From Chloroflexota bacterium (GTDB taxonomy: Bacteria; Chloroflexota; Dehalococcoidia; JACPQK01): DNA of 8,111 bases. Shown in pieces: positions 1 through 5,690 of this stretch. The translations under genes were made by a program, and so were the position numbers. The notes under the pieces are model-generated. The model ran no database searches. It was given only the letters and a program-made list of their open reading frames with translations, and had not been told where the DNA came from. The DNA is taken from the NCBI GenBank assembly GCA_016190535.1, contig JACPQK010000144.1, positions 1 to 8,111 on the forward strand, written 5' to 3'. Each line of letters begins with the position of its first letter. Within the stretch, counting starts at the first letter, position 1.

Positions 1-1006
1 AGCGGATAGACTCACCCCGGCGCATGGTGTCGAAGGCCTCGTTGATGCGCTCCAGGGGGAAACGGTGGGTTACCAGGGGGGTAATCTGGATCTTGCCCAG
101 GCGGGCCAACTCGATGACCTTGGGGTAGTCCACCGGGCGGCAGCCCATGGAGCCCACCACCTCCAACTCCCGGTACATGGCGCGCCCGGCATTTACGGGC
201 ATGTTCTCGGGGCTATAGCCCACGATTACCATGCGGCCACCGGGGCGCAGGGAAGCAAAGGCCTGCTCCTGGGTTGCTGGCCTGCCAATGGCCTCGAAGG
301 CGATCTCGGCACCCCCGTTGGTGAGCCGGCGCACCTCCTTGGGCACATCCTGCGTCTCCTTGGCGTTTATGGTATGGCGAGCGCCCAGCTTCCTGGCCCA
401 CTCCAGTTTTCTCTCTATGACGTCTACCGCAATAACTACACCCCCCACAGCCACCGCTATTTGCACCAGGTTGAGCCCGATGCCACCGCAGCCAAAGACC
501 ACCACATTATCACCAGGGCCCACACGGCCCCGGTTCTTGACGGCATGGAAGGGAGTGGTGACAGCATCGGCGATGATGCAGCCTTCGATCAGAGGCAGGT
601 CCTCGGGGAAGGGGATGAGGTCCTTAGCCGGGGCCACCACGTACTCCGCGTAGGCCCCGTTGATGTGGTTGCCGAACATCCTCAGGTTCAGGCAGAGGTT
701 CTCCCGCCCCTGTCGACACAGATAGCAATGGCCGCAGGGAAGGACGGCGGGCAATATGACCCGTGCCCCCTCCTGCACCCCGTTGACTCCCGGCCCCAGG
801 GCAGCAATGGTGCCAGCGGACTCGTGGCCCAGGGTAAGGGGAGGCTTCTTGAAGGTGGGTACCCCCAGGTCCACGTACTCCAGGTCGGAAAAGCAAACTC
901 CGCAGGCAGCTACCTTGACCAGCACCTCGCCCGGGCCTGGCTCAGGGATGGGTATATCCTCTATCTTCAGGGGCTGCTGGGGGCCATAGAATCGGGCAGC
1001 TTTCAC
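1..1006 (-). CDS. had: Zn-dependent medium-chain dehydrogenase, probable 6-hydroxycyclohex-1-ene-1-carbonyl-CoA dehydrogenase (3' end cut by window)
   Basis: This gene encodes a zinc- and NAD-dependent alcohol dehydrogenase; 335 residues are visible and about 10 are probably missing at the C-terminus. Seen: catalytic-zinc motif CGVC (Cys35/Cys38) and GHE (His61-Glu62), a complete structural-zinc set Cys91/94/97/105, Rossmann loop GCGGIG at 172-177, and Asp195 after the second strand, which favours NAD over [13 protein letters not shown] (49-56 region) and ADAVTTP (146-152) resemble what I recall of benzoyl-CoA-pathway Had enzymes, which oxidise 6-hydroxycyclohex-1-ene-1-carbonyl-CoA to the 6-oxo compound. 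The upstream hydratase gene fits as the preceding step. Start: GTG at 1006-1004 with a strong AGGAGGAG about 8 nt before it. The coding frame is open to the window edge. The dehydrogenase family is certain; the substrate is inferred from motifs and context, and another secondary-alcohol dehydrogenase is the alternative. Confidence 0.72.
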   Translation of the reverse strand, partial: MKAARFYGPQQPLKIEDIPIPEPGPGEVLVKVAACGVCFSDLEYVDLGVPTFKKPPLTLGHESAGTIAALGPGVNGVQEGARVILPAVLPCGHCYLCRQGRENLCLNLRMFGNHINGAYAEYVVAPAKDLIPFPEDLPLIEGCIIADAVTTPFHAVKNRGRVGPGDNVVVFGCGGIGLNLVQIAVAVGGVVIAVDVIERKLEWARKLGARHTINAKETQDVPKEVRRLTNGGAEIAFEAIGRPATQEQAFASLRPGGRMVIVGYSPENMPVNAGRAMYRELEVVGSMGCRPVDYPKVIELARLGKIQITPLVTHRFPLERINEAFDTMRRGESIR

Positions 1007-1023
1007 GCTTCTTCTCCTCCTAT

Positions 1024-1104
1024 GAGGTCGTTTACTATTACCCCCGGCTGAAGCCGGGGGCTTCCTGCCCCATGCTTCAGCATAGGGTGTTCCCAAACAA
1101 CCTC
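1024..1104 (-). repeat. 81-bp structured intergenic repeat, copy A (family 1)
   Basis: Read on the minus strand, this element aligns without gaps over all 81 positions to 3477-3557, with 61 identities by hand count. Its ends form an inverted repeat (GAGGTTGTTT / AAACGACCTC). Inside are two hairpins: CCCTATGC-TGAA-GCATGGGG, with one G-T pair, and CCCCCGGCT / AGCCGGGGG at 1041-1060. It therefore folds as an outer stem with two arms. It begins 4 nt after the hydratase stop codon and ends 17 nt before the dehydrogenase start, so it is probably transcribed between the two genes. It may be a MITE or palindromic repeat, or an RNA leader; no transposase is nearby. The GGCTTCAGCC hairpin recalls IS200/IS605-type end hairpins, but that is only a resemblance. 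Confidence 0.8.
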
Positions 1105-1108
1105 GCTC

Positions 1109-1873
1109 CTATCTCTCTTGCCACACTGGGGGCCGCTTCTCCAGGAAGGAGAGGAGTCCCTCATCATAGTCTGGCAGGTTAGCCAGCTCCTGGAGGTACA
1201 GGGCCTCCACGCGGTCGAGCACCGGCCCAAAGTCCGCATCCACCGCCTGGCGGATGGCCTTCTTGGCCAGGGCCAACACGGGAGCGCTATGGGCCACCAG
1301 CTTGGCCACCAGGGCATCCGTGGCGGCCTGCAACTGGTCATCGGGGACTACCTGGTTGACCAGCCCCAGCCGCCAGGCCTCCTGGGCAGTGACGGAGTCT
1401 CCGGTAAGCAACAACTCCAGGGCCTTCTTCCGGCCGATCAGCCGGGGCAGGAGGATCACGGAAATGGGGGGGAAAGCCCCCAGCTTTATCTCCGGCTGGC
1501 CGATCTTGGCGGACTCGGCGGCTACTACCAGGTCACAGAAGAGGGCGAACTCGCTGCCACCTCCCAGCACAGCCCCGTGGACGGCGGCCACCGTGACCTG
1601 GGGCAAGGCTGCCATACGACGGAACATCCCGTGGAAGACCGCAATCATGGGCCCCACGTTCTCTCCCCGGTGCTCCTGGACATCTACCCCGGCGGAGAAG
1701 GCGCGCCCCTGACCGGAGAAGACCACCACCTTTACGGTGGGGTCCAGGCTGTCCAGGACACGGTTTACCTCCGTCATGGTAGCAATGTCCAGGATGTTGA
1801 GAGGGGGGTGGTCCAGGGCAATATGCATCATCCCCGGTGTCTGGCTCACCTTTATCCACTTGTAGTCGGCCAT
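1109..1873 (-). CDS. dch: Crotonase-family enzyme, probable cyclohexa-1,5-diene-1-carbonyl-CoA hydratase
   Basis: This is a 254-residue enoyl-CoA hydratase/isomerase-superfamily protein of usual length. Seen: oxyanion-hole segments FSAGVDV (59-65) and GGGSE (104-108), and both acid residues of classical hydratases, Glu108 and Glu128 (in GQPEIKLG). The N-terminal PPLNILDIATM and the C-terminal segment EALYLQEL...EGLLSFLEKRPPVW (223-251) match what I recall of cyclohexa-1,5-diene-1-carbonyl-CoA hydratases. Those enzymes add water to the dienoyl-CoA made by benzoyl-CoA reductase. The product is the substrate of the dehydrogenase type encoded next, 102 bp downstream on the same strand. The start ATG at 1873 has AGGGGGA about 7 nt upstream, and the stop is TAG at 1111-1109. 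A promoter at 1909-1937 can drive both genes. The fold is certain and the substrate probable; a generic enoyl-CoA hydratase is the alternative. Confidence 0.8.
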   Translation of the reverse strand: MADYKWIKVSQTPGMMHIALDHPPLNILDIATMTEVNRVLDSLDPTVKVVVFSGQGRAFSAGVDVQEHRGENVGPMIAVFHGMFRRMAALPQVTVAAVHGAVLGGGSEFALFCDLVVAAESAKIGQPEIKLGAFPPISVILLPRLIGRKKALELLLTGDSVTAQEAWRLGLVNQVVPDDQLQAATDALVAKLVAHSAPVLALAKKAIRQAVDADFGPVLDRVEALYLQELANLPDYDEGLLSFLEKRPPVWQER

Positions 1874-1908
1874 GCTGTTTCCCCCTGTTTTCGTAAGTGA
1901 CCTGTCCT

Positions 1909-1937
1909 ATGAAATCATGGCTCCGGTGGAATGTCAA
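1909..1937 (-). promoter_or_regulatory. Predicted sigma-70-type promoter for the hydratase-dehydrogenase pair
   Basis: On the minus strand a perfect -35 box TTGACA (1937-1932) is followed after 17 bp by TTTCAT (1914-1909), which matches 4 of 6 positions of the -10 consensus. Transcription would start near 1902, leaving a leader of about 28 nt that contains the ribosome binding site of the gene starting at 1873. Confidence 0.5.
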
Positions 1938-1955
1938 TGAGAGGAAGGGGTATCC

Positions 1956-2057
1956 AAATCCGTGGATTCTTGTTAGAGACCGAAGTAAGCGCAAATGGGG
2001 TCCGGCAAGCACCTCACAGGTGGTATTTAGTACCCCAGGCTGAAGGAATCCACAGAG
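1956..2057 (+). repeat. Intergenic repeat with inverted ends, short copy (family 2)
   Basis: The left end AATCCGTGGATTC (from 1957) is inverted at the right as GAATCCAC (2045-2052). The first 84 bases after the left end align without gaps to the start of the repeat at 3830-3994, with about 60 identities by hand count. Within it, GGGGT (1997-2001) can pair with ACCCC (2032-2036) around a smaller CACCT / AGGTG hairpin, giving nested stems. It lies in the divergent gap between the hydratase and flavoprotein genes. Nothing in it encodes a protein. It is probably a non-autonomous mobile or palindromic repeat. Confidence 0.7.
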
Positions 2058-2058
2058 C

Positions 2059-2145
2059 AAAGGGATAGCCCTTTACTCCCACGGGAGTTGTATACTAACT
2101 AGTGTCCGGAGTCTCGGGATATGGGTACCTCCCAGGTGCTCCGAG
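2059..2145. other. Run of short hairpins in the divergent gap
   Basis: Two perfect hairpins lie end to end: AAAGGG-ATAG-CCCTTT (2059-2074) and ACTCCC-AC-GGGAGT (2075-2088). Farther on, CTCGG (2113-2117) pairs with CCGAG (2141-2145) around an inner stem GTACCT-CCC-AGGTGC (2125-2139, one G-T pair). No T-tract follows and both flanking genes are transcribed away from here, so these are not terminators of annotated genes. They could be operators or decayed repeat sequence adjoining the element that ends at 2057. Confidence 0.45.
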
Positions 2146-2147
2146 CT

Positions 2148-2175
2148 TTGCCTGTCGTGTCAGAGTAGCTATAGT
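2148..2175 (+). promoter_or_regulatory. Predicted promoter for the flavoprotein gene
   Basis: TTGCCT (2148-2153, 4 of 6 consensus) and TATAGT (2170-2175, 5 of 6) are separated by 16 bp. Transcription would begin near 2182, about 36 nt before the ATG at 2218. An alternative -35-like TTGAGT at 2178-2183 has no good -10 partner upstream of the gene. Confidence 0.45.
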
Positions 2176-2217
2176 CGTTGAGTAGTTGTAGATTGCTGAA
2201 TAAAAAAGAGACCGGTT

Positions 2218-3429
2218 ATGGATGATTGTCTGGTCGTTGGTGCTGGGCCTGCGGGCAGCCATCTCGCCTACCTGCTGGCGAGACAGGGCCACCGGGTGAC
2301 CGTCCTGGAGCAGCAGGACAGGGTGGGCAAGGGTAGCCGGTGCACCGGGGTATTGGGCGCCGAGTGCCTGGAGCGTTTCCCCGCGGCTAAGGAGGCGGTA
2401 GTGCGGGAGTCGCCCTCCGCCACCTTCTACTCTCCCCAGGGGCAGGCGCTAACGGTGCACCAGCGGCCCACTCCGGCGTGGGTAGTGGACCGTAACCTCC
2501 TGGATACTGCCCTGGCCCTCCAGGCCGAGACCGCAGGGGCACGCTACCTGCTGGGTACCAGGGCCAGCGACCTGGAGGTCACTACGGACGGTGTCACCGC
2601 CCTGGTGCAAAAGGGGGGCGAGAGCCAGCTTCTCAGGGCAAAGGTGGTAGTTATTGCCAACGGGTTCGCCTCTGCCCTCCCTCAGAAGGTGGGCATGGGC
2701 AAGTTGCCCGATGTAGTCATGGGTGCCCAGGCGGAGGTCCTCCTGGCTGGCAGTGCGGGGGTGGAGGTGTACCTGGGCCAGGACCTGGCCCCCGGTTTCT
2801 TTGCCTGGCTGGTCCCCACCTACCCGGGGCGGGCCTGGCTGGGCCTCTTCTCCCGGAGCCAGCCTAAGACCTATCTGGGCCGTCTGCTCCAACAACTGTG
2901 GGAACAGGGCAGGCTGGCCTCACCCCAGGCTGGCATGAGCCACTGGGGGATCCCCCTTCGCCCCAGGCCCCACACCTGTAGCCTGCGGGCGCTGGTGGTG
3001 GGAGATGCTGCTGGCCAGGTGAAACCCACCACGGGGGGTGGCATCTACTACGGGTTGCTCTGTGCCGAGCTAGCCGCAGACACCCTGCACCAGTCCCTGG
3101 TGGAGGAGGACCTGTCGGCGGCTCGCCTGAAGCAGTACGAGAAGCGATGGAAGGCGCTGATAGGACGCGAGCTCCAGGTAGGCTACTATGCCCGGCGTCT
3201 CTACGAGAGGCTCAGCGACAGCCAGATAGAGCGCCTTTTCTCGGCCCTGCAGGGCAACGGCTTGCACCACTCCTTACTCCAGGCCCAGGACTTCTCCTTC
3301 GACTGGCACGCCAGCTTTATTCTGCGGGCCATGGGCCAGGCCGCCCTGCGGTCGCCCCTGCGCGCCCTGGGCTCCCTCATCCCCCTTCCCCTGCGCCGCC
3401 ATCTGGGGGCTGAGGGTATGGACTCCTGA
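2218..3429 (+). CDS. FAD-dependent geranylgeranyl reductase-family oxidoreductase
   Basis: This 403-residue flavoprotein belongs to the geranylgeranyl reductase / FixC-like group, which reduces isoprenoid double bonds in lipids, quinones or chlorophyll side chains. Seen: N-terminal FAD-binding loop GAGPAG (8-13) with Glu31 ending the second strand; RCTGVLG (41-47), where family members carry a conserved cysteine; VVDRNLLD (89-96); a substrate-side segment PGFFAWLVP (192-200) like the family's YxWxFP motif; and the second FAD motif VVGDAAGQVKPTTGGGI (260-276). There is no signal peptide or clear membrane segment, although the C-terminal region 365-395 is moderately hydrophobic. The ATG at 2218 lies directly before the FAD loop, as usual for the family, with only a weak AAGAG upstream. 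It is transcribed divergently from the benzoyl-CoA-type genes. The exact substrate cannot be read from the sequence. Confidence 0.8.
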   Translation: MDDCLVVGAGPAGSHLAYLLARQGHRVTVLEQQDRVGKGSRCTGVLGAECLERFPAAKEAVVRESPSATFYSPQGQALTVHQRPTPAWVVDRNLLDTALALQAETAGARYLLGTRASDLEVTTDGVTALVQKGGESQLLRAKVVVIANGFASALPQKVGMGKLPDVVMGAQAEVLLAGSAGVEVYLGQDLAPGFFAWLVPTYPGRAWLGLFSRSQPKTYLGRLLQQLWEQGRLASPQAGMSHWGIPLRPRPHTCSLRALVVGDAAGQVKPTTGGGIYYGLLCAELAADTLHQSLVEEDLSAARLKQYEKRWKALIGRELQVGYYARRLYERLSDSQIERLFSALQGNGLHHSLLQAQDFSFDWHASFILRAMGQAALRSPLRALGSLIPLPLRRHLGAEGMDS

Positions 3430-3476
3430 GAGGTACAACGGGGATTACGATGGTCCCCTGTCAGGAAATTCAGGAA

Positions 3477-3557
3477 GAGGTCGTTTGGGAATACGCCACA
3501 TCGAAGGACGGGGAATGAAGCCCCCGGCTTTAGCCGGGGATGTCGGTAAACGGTCTC
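3477..3557 (+). repeat. 81-bp structured intergenic repeat, copy B (family 1)
   Basis: This is the plus-strand counterpart of the element at 1024-1104, the same length with no gaps and about 75% identical. The left end GAGGTCGTTT and right end AAACGGTCTC form the outer inverted repeat. The arm CCCCGGCT-TT-AGCCGGGG (3522-3539) is a strong hairpin, while the first arm is degraded compared with copy A. It starts 47 nt after the flavoprotein stop and ends 19 nt before the start of the 62-residue gene. That is the same relation to the downstream gene as in copy A. Confidence 0.8.
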
Positions 3558-3576
3558 TCGAGAAAGGGGCGAAAGT

Positions 3577-3765
3577 ATGAAAGGTGTACTGGTGAAGGGC
3601 ACCCTGCGGGGGGTGGCCGATGGCCCCCTGATTATCGTGGACGTGCGGGGCGAGGAGAAGGCCTATCCCCTGGACTGCGACCTGACCCTGGAATGGGTGC
3701 AGTCCCACCTGGGCAAGCCAGTTACCTGCCTGGTGGACGAGACCCGGGTGAAACAGGTGGTTTAA
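3577..3765 (+). CDS. Small 62-residue protein of unknown function
   Basis: I do not recognise this protein. It has 62 residues, alternating short beta-type segments (MKGVLVKGTL, LIIVDVRGEEKAYPL, PVTCLVDETRVKQVV) and one short helix-like stretch (LTLEWVQSHLG, 37-46). This suggests a compact SH3- or OB-like barrel, but that is an inference from pattern alone. It has two cysteines (34 and 51), no membrane segment and no signal peptide. It is probably real: AAAGGGG (3563-3569) lies 7 nt before the ATG, codon use resembles its neighbours with GC-rich third positions, and it fills a gap free of competing genes. It follows the flavoprotein gene on the same strand, with copy B of the 81-bp repeat between, so the two may be co-transcribed. 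Confidence 0.65.
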   Translation: MKGVLVKGTLRGVADGPLIIVDVRGEEKAYPLDCDLTLEWVQSHLGKPVTCLVDETRVKQVV

Positions 3766-3829
3766 TCCAACATACCTATCCTCCCTGGGGCACACCGCCA
3801 GCCCTGCCTGGCAGCCTGGGTGGCTCCAC

Positions 3830-3994
3830 CCGTAATCCGTGGATCCTTGCTACATGCCGGGTTGGGCACAAAGGGGGCCCAAAAATCACCTCGCGGGTTG
3901 TACTTGATACCCCATGCGGAAGTAGGGGCAGTTCATGAACTGCCCCCACCATGCCCGCGGCTTCAGCCGTGGGTCAGGAATCCACGGATTACGG
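3830..3994 (+). repeat. 165-bp intergenic repeat with terminal inverted repeats, long copy (family 2)
   Basis: The left end CCGTAATCCGTGGATCC (3830-3846) is matched in inverted form by GGAATCCACGGATTACGG (3977-3994), a nearly perfect 17-bp terminal inverted repeat. Its first 84 bases after the left end align with the repeat at 1956-2057 (about 71% by hand count). It is longer by about 65 bp, which carry a 22-bp palindrome and a hairpin CCCGCGGCT / AGCCGTGGG (3954-3973). No target-site duplication is obvious outside the ends. The element ends 15 bp before the -35 box of the ABC operon promoter and could have affected that operon's expression. It is MITE-like in architecture and has no coding capacity. 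Confidence 0.75.
3925..3946. repeat. 22-bp perfect palindrome inside the long repeat
   Basis: GGGGCAGTTC followed by its exact complement makes a 22-bp perfect palindrome. The stem extends past one mismatch to GT...AC, giving a GTAGGGGC...GCCCCnAC shape. The 6-bp CCATGC occurs directly on both sides (3912-3917 and 3949-3954), which would fit a small insertion with duplicated target. It is absent from the shorter family-2 copy at 1956-2057. Confidence 0.7.
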
Positions 3995-4000
3995 TCCACG

Positions 4001-4037
4001 GGCCTCTCTTGCCACGAGGCCGTCTTGATACTATAAT
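4001..4037 (+). promoter_or_regulatory. Strong predicted promoter of the ABC operon with overlapping inverted repeat
   Basis: The -35 box TTGCCA (4009-4014, 5 of 6) and a perfect -10 box TATAAT (4032-4037) are spaced by 17 bp. This is the best promoter in the window. Transcription should start near 4044, only about 10 nt before the ATG at 4054. An inverted repeat GGCCTC-N9-GAGGCC (4001-4006 / 4016-4021) straddles the -35 box and could be an operator for a dimeric regulator. Confidence 0.7.
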
Positions 4038-4053
4038 GAGCGCTAATCACTGA

Positions 4054-4989
4054 ATGATCGAAGTCCACAACCTCACCAAGTACTACGGCGACTTCCTCGC
4101 CATAGAAGATGTCTCTTTCCAGGTAAAGAAGGGGGAGATCCTCGGCTTTCTGGGGCCTAACGCCGCCGGTAAGACCACCACTATGCGCATCCTTACCGGC
4201 TACATGCCCCCTTCCTCAGGGACGGCGAGCATCTGCGGCTACGATATTGTGGACCGCTCCCTGGAGGCGCGCCGCCGTATCGGCTACCTGCCCGAGACCG
4301 TGCCCCTCTATTCCGACATGACGGTGCGGGGCTACCTGGACTTCCAGGGCACCCTGCGGGGCATGGGCAAGGAGTGGCGCCGGAAGCGCATCGACGCGGT
4401 GGTCGGCCTGTGCCGCCTGGGCGAGTACCGGGACACCCTAATCGGCAAGCTTTCCAAGGGCTTCCGCCAGCGGGTAGGCATTGCCCAGGCCCTCCTCCAT
4501 GAGCCGGAGGTGCTCATCCTCGATGAGCCTACCATCGGCATTGACCCCCGCCAGGTGGTGGAGACGCGGCAGCTCATCAAGGGACTGGGGGGCGAGCACA
4601 CCGTCATCATCTCTAGCCACATCCTACCCGAGGTGAGCATGGTCTGCGGGCGGGTGCTCATCATCAACGAGGGCCGGGTGGTGGCCATCGACAAGCCGGA
4701 GAACCTGTCTACCCGCCTGGGGGGCATGGAGCGCATCCACCTAGAGGTGCGGGGTGCGGCCAAGGAAGTCGTAGCCCTGCTGCGGGGGATGAAAGGGGTA
4801 AAGGAGGTCACCCGAGAGGGCGGAGACAGCCTGGCCCGCTATACCGTCGAGTGCCAGCGCGGGCGCGACCTCCGGGCGGAGATAGCTGAAGCTATCGTCA
4901 GCCGGGGCTGGGGGCTGCTGGGCCTCCAGGGCGCGGGCATGAGCCTGGAGGAGATCTTCCTCAAACTTACCACCGAGGAGCAGGCGTGA
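4054..4989 (+). CDS. ABC transporter ATP-binding protein, GldA-type
   Basis: This 311-residue ATPase would power the membrane protein encoded next, on the cytoplasmic face. Seen: Walker A GPNAAGKTT (34-42), signature LSKGFRQR (133-140), Walker B VLILDEPT (153-160), H-loop His189. At the Q-loop position it has YLPE (79-81 region, Glu instead of Gln), as I recall is common in GldA-like ATPases. Residues after about 225 form the accessory C-terminal part often found in ABC-2 exporter ATPases. TGA stands directly before ATG 4054, so no earlier in-frame start exists. No Shine-Dalgarno sequence precedes it, and with the predicted promoter the leader is only about 10 nt. It is the first gene of a four-gene operon, its stop overlapping the next start by 4 bp. 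Confidence 0.92.
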   Translation: MIEVHNLTKYYGDFLAIEDVSFQVKKGEILGFLGPNAAGKTTTMRILTGYMPPSSGTASICGYDIVDRSLEARRRIGYLPETVPLYSDMTVRGYLDFQGTLRGMGKEWRRKRIDAVVGLCRLGEYRDTLIGKLSKGFRQRVGIAQALLHEPEVLILDEPTIGIDPRQVVETRQLIKGLGGEHTVIISSHILPEVSMVCGRVLIINEGRVVAIDKPENLSTRLGGMERIHLEVRGAAKEVVALLRGMKGVKEVTREGGDSLARYTVECQRGRDLRAEIAEAIVSRGWGLLGLQGAGMSLEEIFLKLTTEEQA

Positions 4990-5690
4990 GGAACACCCTG
5001 GCCATCGCTAAGAGAGAGACCCTGGCCTACTTTGCTTCTCCCGTAGCCTACGTGGTGGCCGCCGTCTTTCTGGTGGTCACGGGCTACTTCTTCGCGGCGG
5101 ACCTGCTGGCCCGGCAGATGGCCAACCTCCGGGGCTTCCTCTCCCCAGCCAGCTTCGTATTGCTCCTGGTGGCCCCCATGTTGACCATGCGCCTCTTCGC
5201 CGAGGAGCAGAAGATGGGCACCCTGGAGCTCCTCCTCACCAACCCGGTGCGAGATATTGAGGTAGTGTTAGGGAAGTACTTGGCCAGCCTGGCTACCCTG
5301 GCCGTGATGCTGGCCCTCACCTTCTATTACCCCCTGCTCCTCTACTGGTTCGGGGACCCCGACACGGGGCCTATTCTCACGGGCTACCTGGGGCTGTTCT
5401 TGCTGGGAGCAGCCATGATGGCTATCGGGCTGCTGGCCTCCTCCCTCAGCGCCAACCAGATCGTGGCAGCGGTGCTGGGATTTGGCCTGCTCATCCTCCT
5501 CTGGGTGGTGGGCTCCCTGGGCTTGCCTGGCCTGCCGGGAGCGGTGCTCAGCTATATCTCCTTACCCGACCGCTTCAACGATTTCGTCTGGGGGATCATT
5601 GATACCCAGAATATCCTCTACTACCTGAGCGTGGCGGCCATGTTCGTTTTCCTCACCGTGCGCTCCCTGGAGATGCGGCGTTGGCGCTAG
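4986..5690 (+). CDS. ABC-2 type transporter permease, GldF-like
   Basis: This 234-residue inner-membrane protein has about six hydrophobic segments (roughly 19-38, 54-72, 98-121, 129-152, 157-178 and 207-225). The segment EEQKMGTLELLLTNPV (73-88), between the second and third segments, is typical of ABC-2 permeases, where it couples to the ATPase. It starts with GTG overlapping the ATPase stop codon (GTGA), which suggests translational coupling. Length and order (ATPase, permease, GldG-like protein) match the gliding-type gldA-gldF-gldG arrangement. The substrate is unknown. Gliding motility should not be assumed, since such operons occur in non-gliding bacteria. Confidence 0.88.
   Translation: MRNTLAIAKRETLAYFASPVAYVVAAVFLVVTGYFFAADLLARQMANLRGFLSPASFVLLLVAPMLTMRLFAEEQKMGTLELLLTNPVRDIEVVLGKYLASLATLAVMLALTFYYPLLLYWFGDPDTGPILTGYLGLFLLGAAMMAIGLLASSLSANQIVAAVLGFGLLILLWVVGSLGLPGLPGAVLSYISLPDRFNDFVWGIIDTQNILYYLSVAAMFVFLTVRSLEMRRWR

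Noticed and set aside
65..1051. Long plus-strand open frame opposite the dehydrogenase gene
   Set aside because: It is antisense to a gene with complete zinc and NAD motifs, has no recognisable domains, and its composition is that expected from the complement of GC-rich codons.
1041..1060. CCCCCGGCT / AGCCGGGGG hairpin as an intrinsic terminator after the hydratase gene
   Set aside because: No T-tract follows it in the direction of transcription, and the hairpin belongs to an 81-bp repeat that recurs at 3477-3557.
1118..1900. Long plus-strand open frame opposite the hydratase gene
   Set aside because: It has no family motifs and lies antisense to a clear crotonase; the openness follows from third-position GC bias.
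3440..3458. GGGGA / TCCCC hairpin after the flavoprotein stop codon
   Set aside because: It has five base pairs, a nine-base loop and no T-tract, which is too weak for an intrinsic terminator.
1024..3994. IS200/IS605 insertion sequence or TnpB guide RNA
   Set aside because: The GGCTTCAGCC hairpins resemble IS605-type ends, but no tnpA or tnpB fragment is present, and these elements have terminal inverted repeats, which that family lacks.
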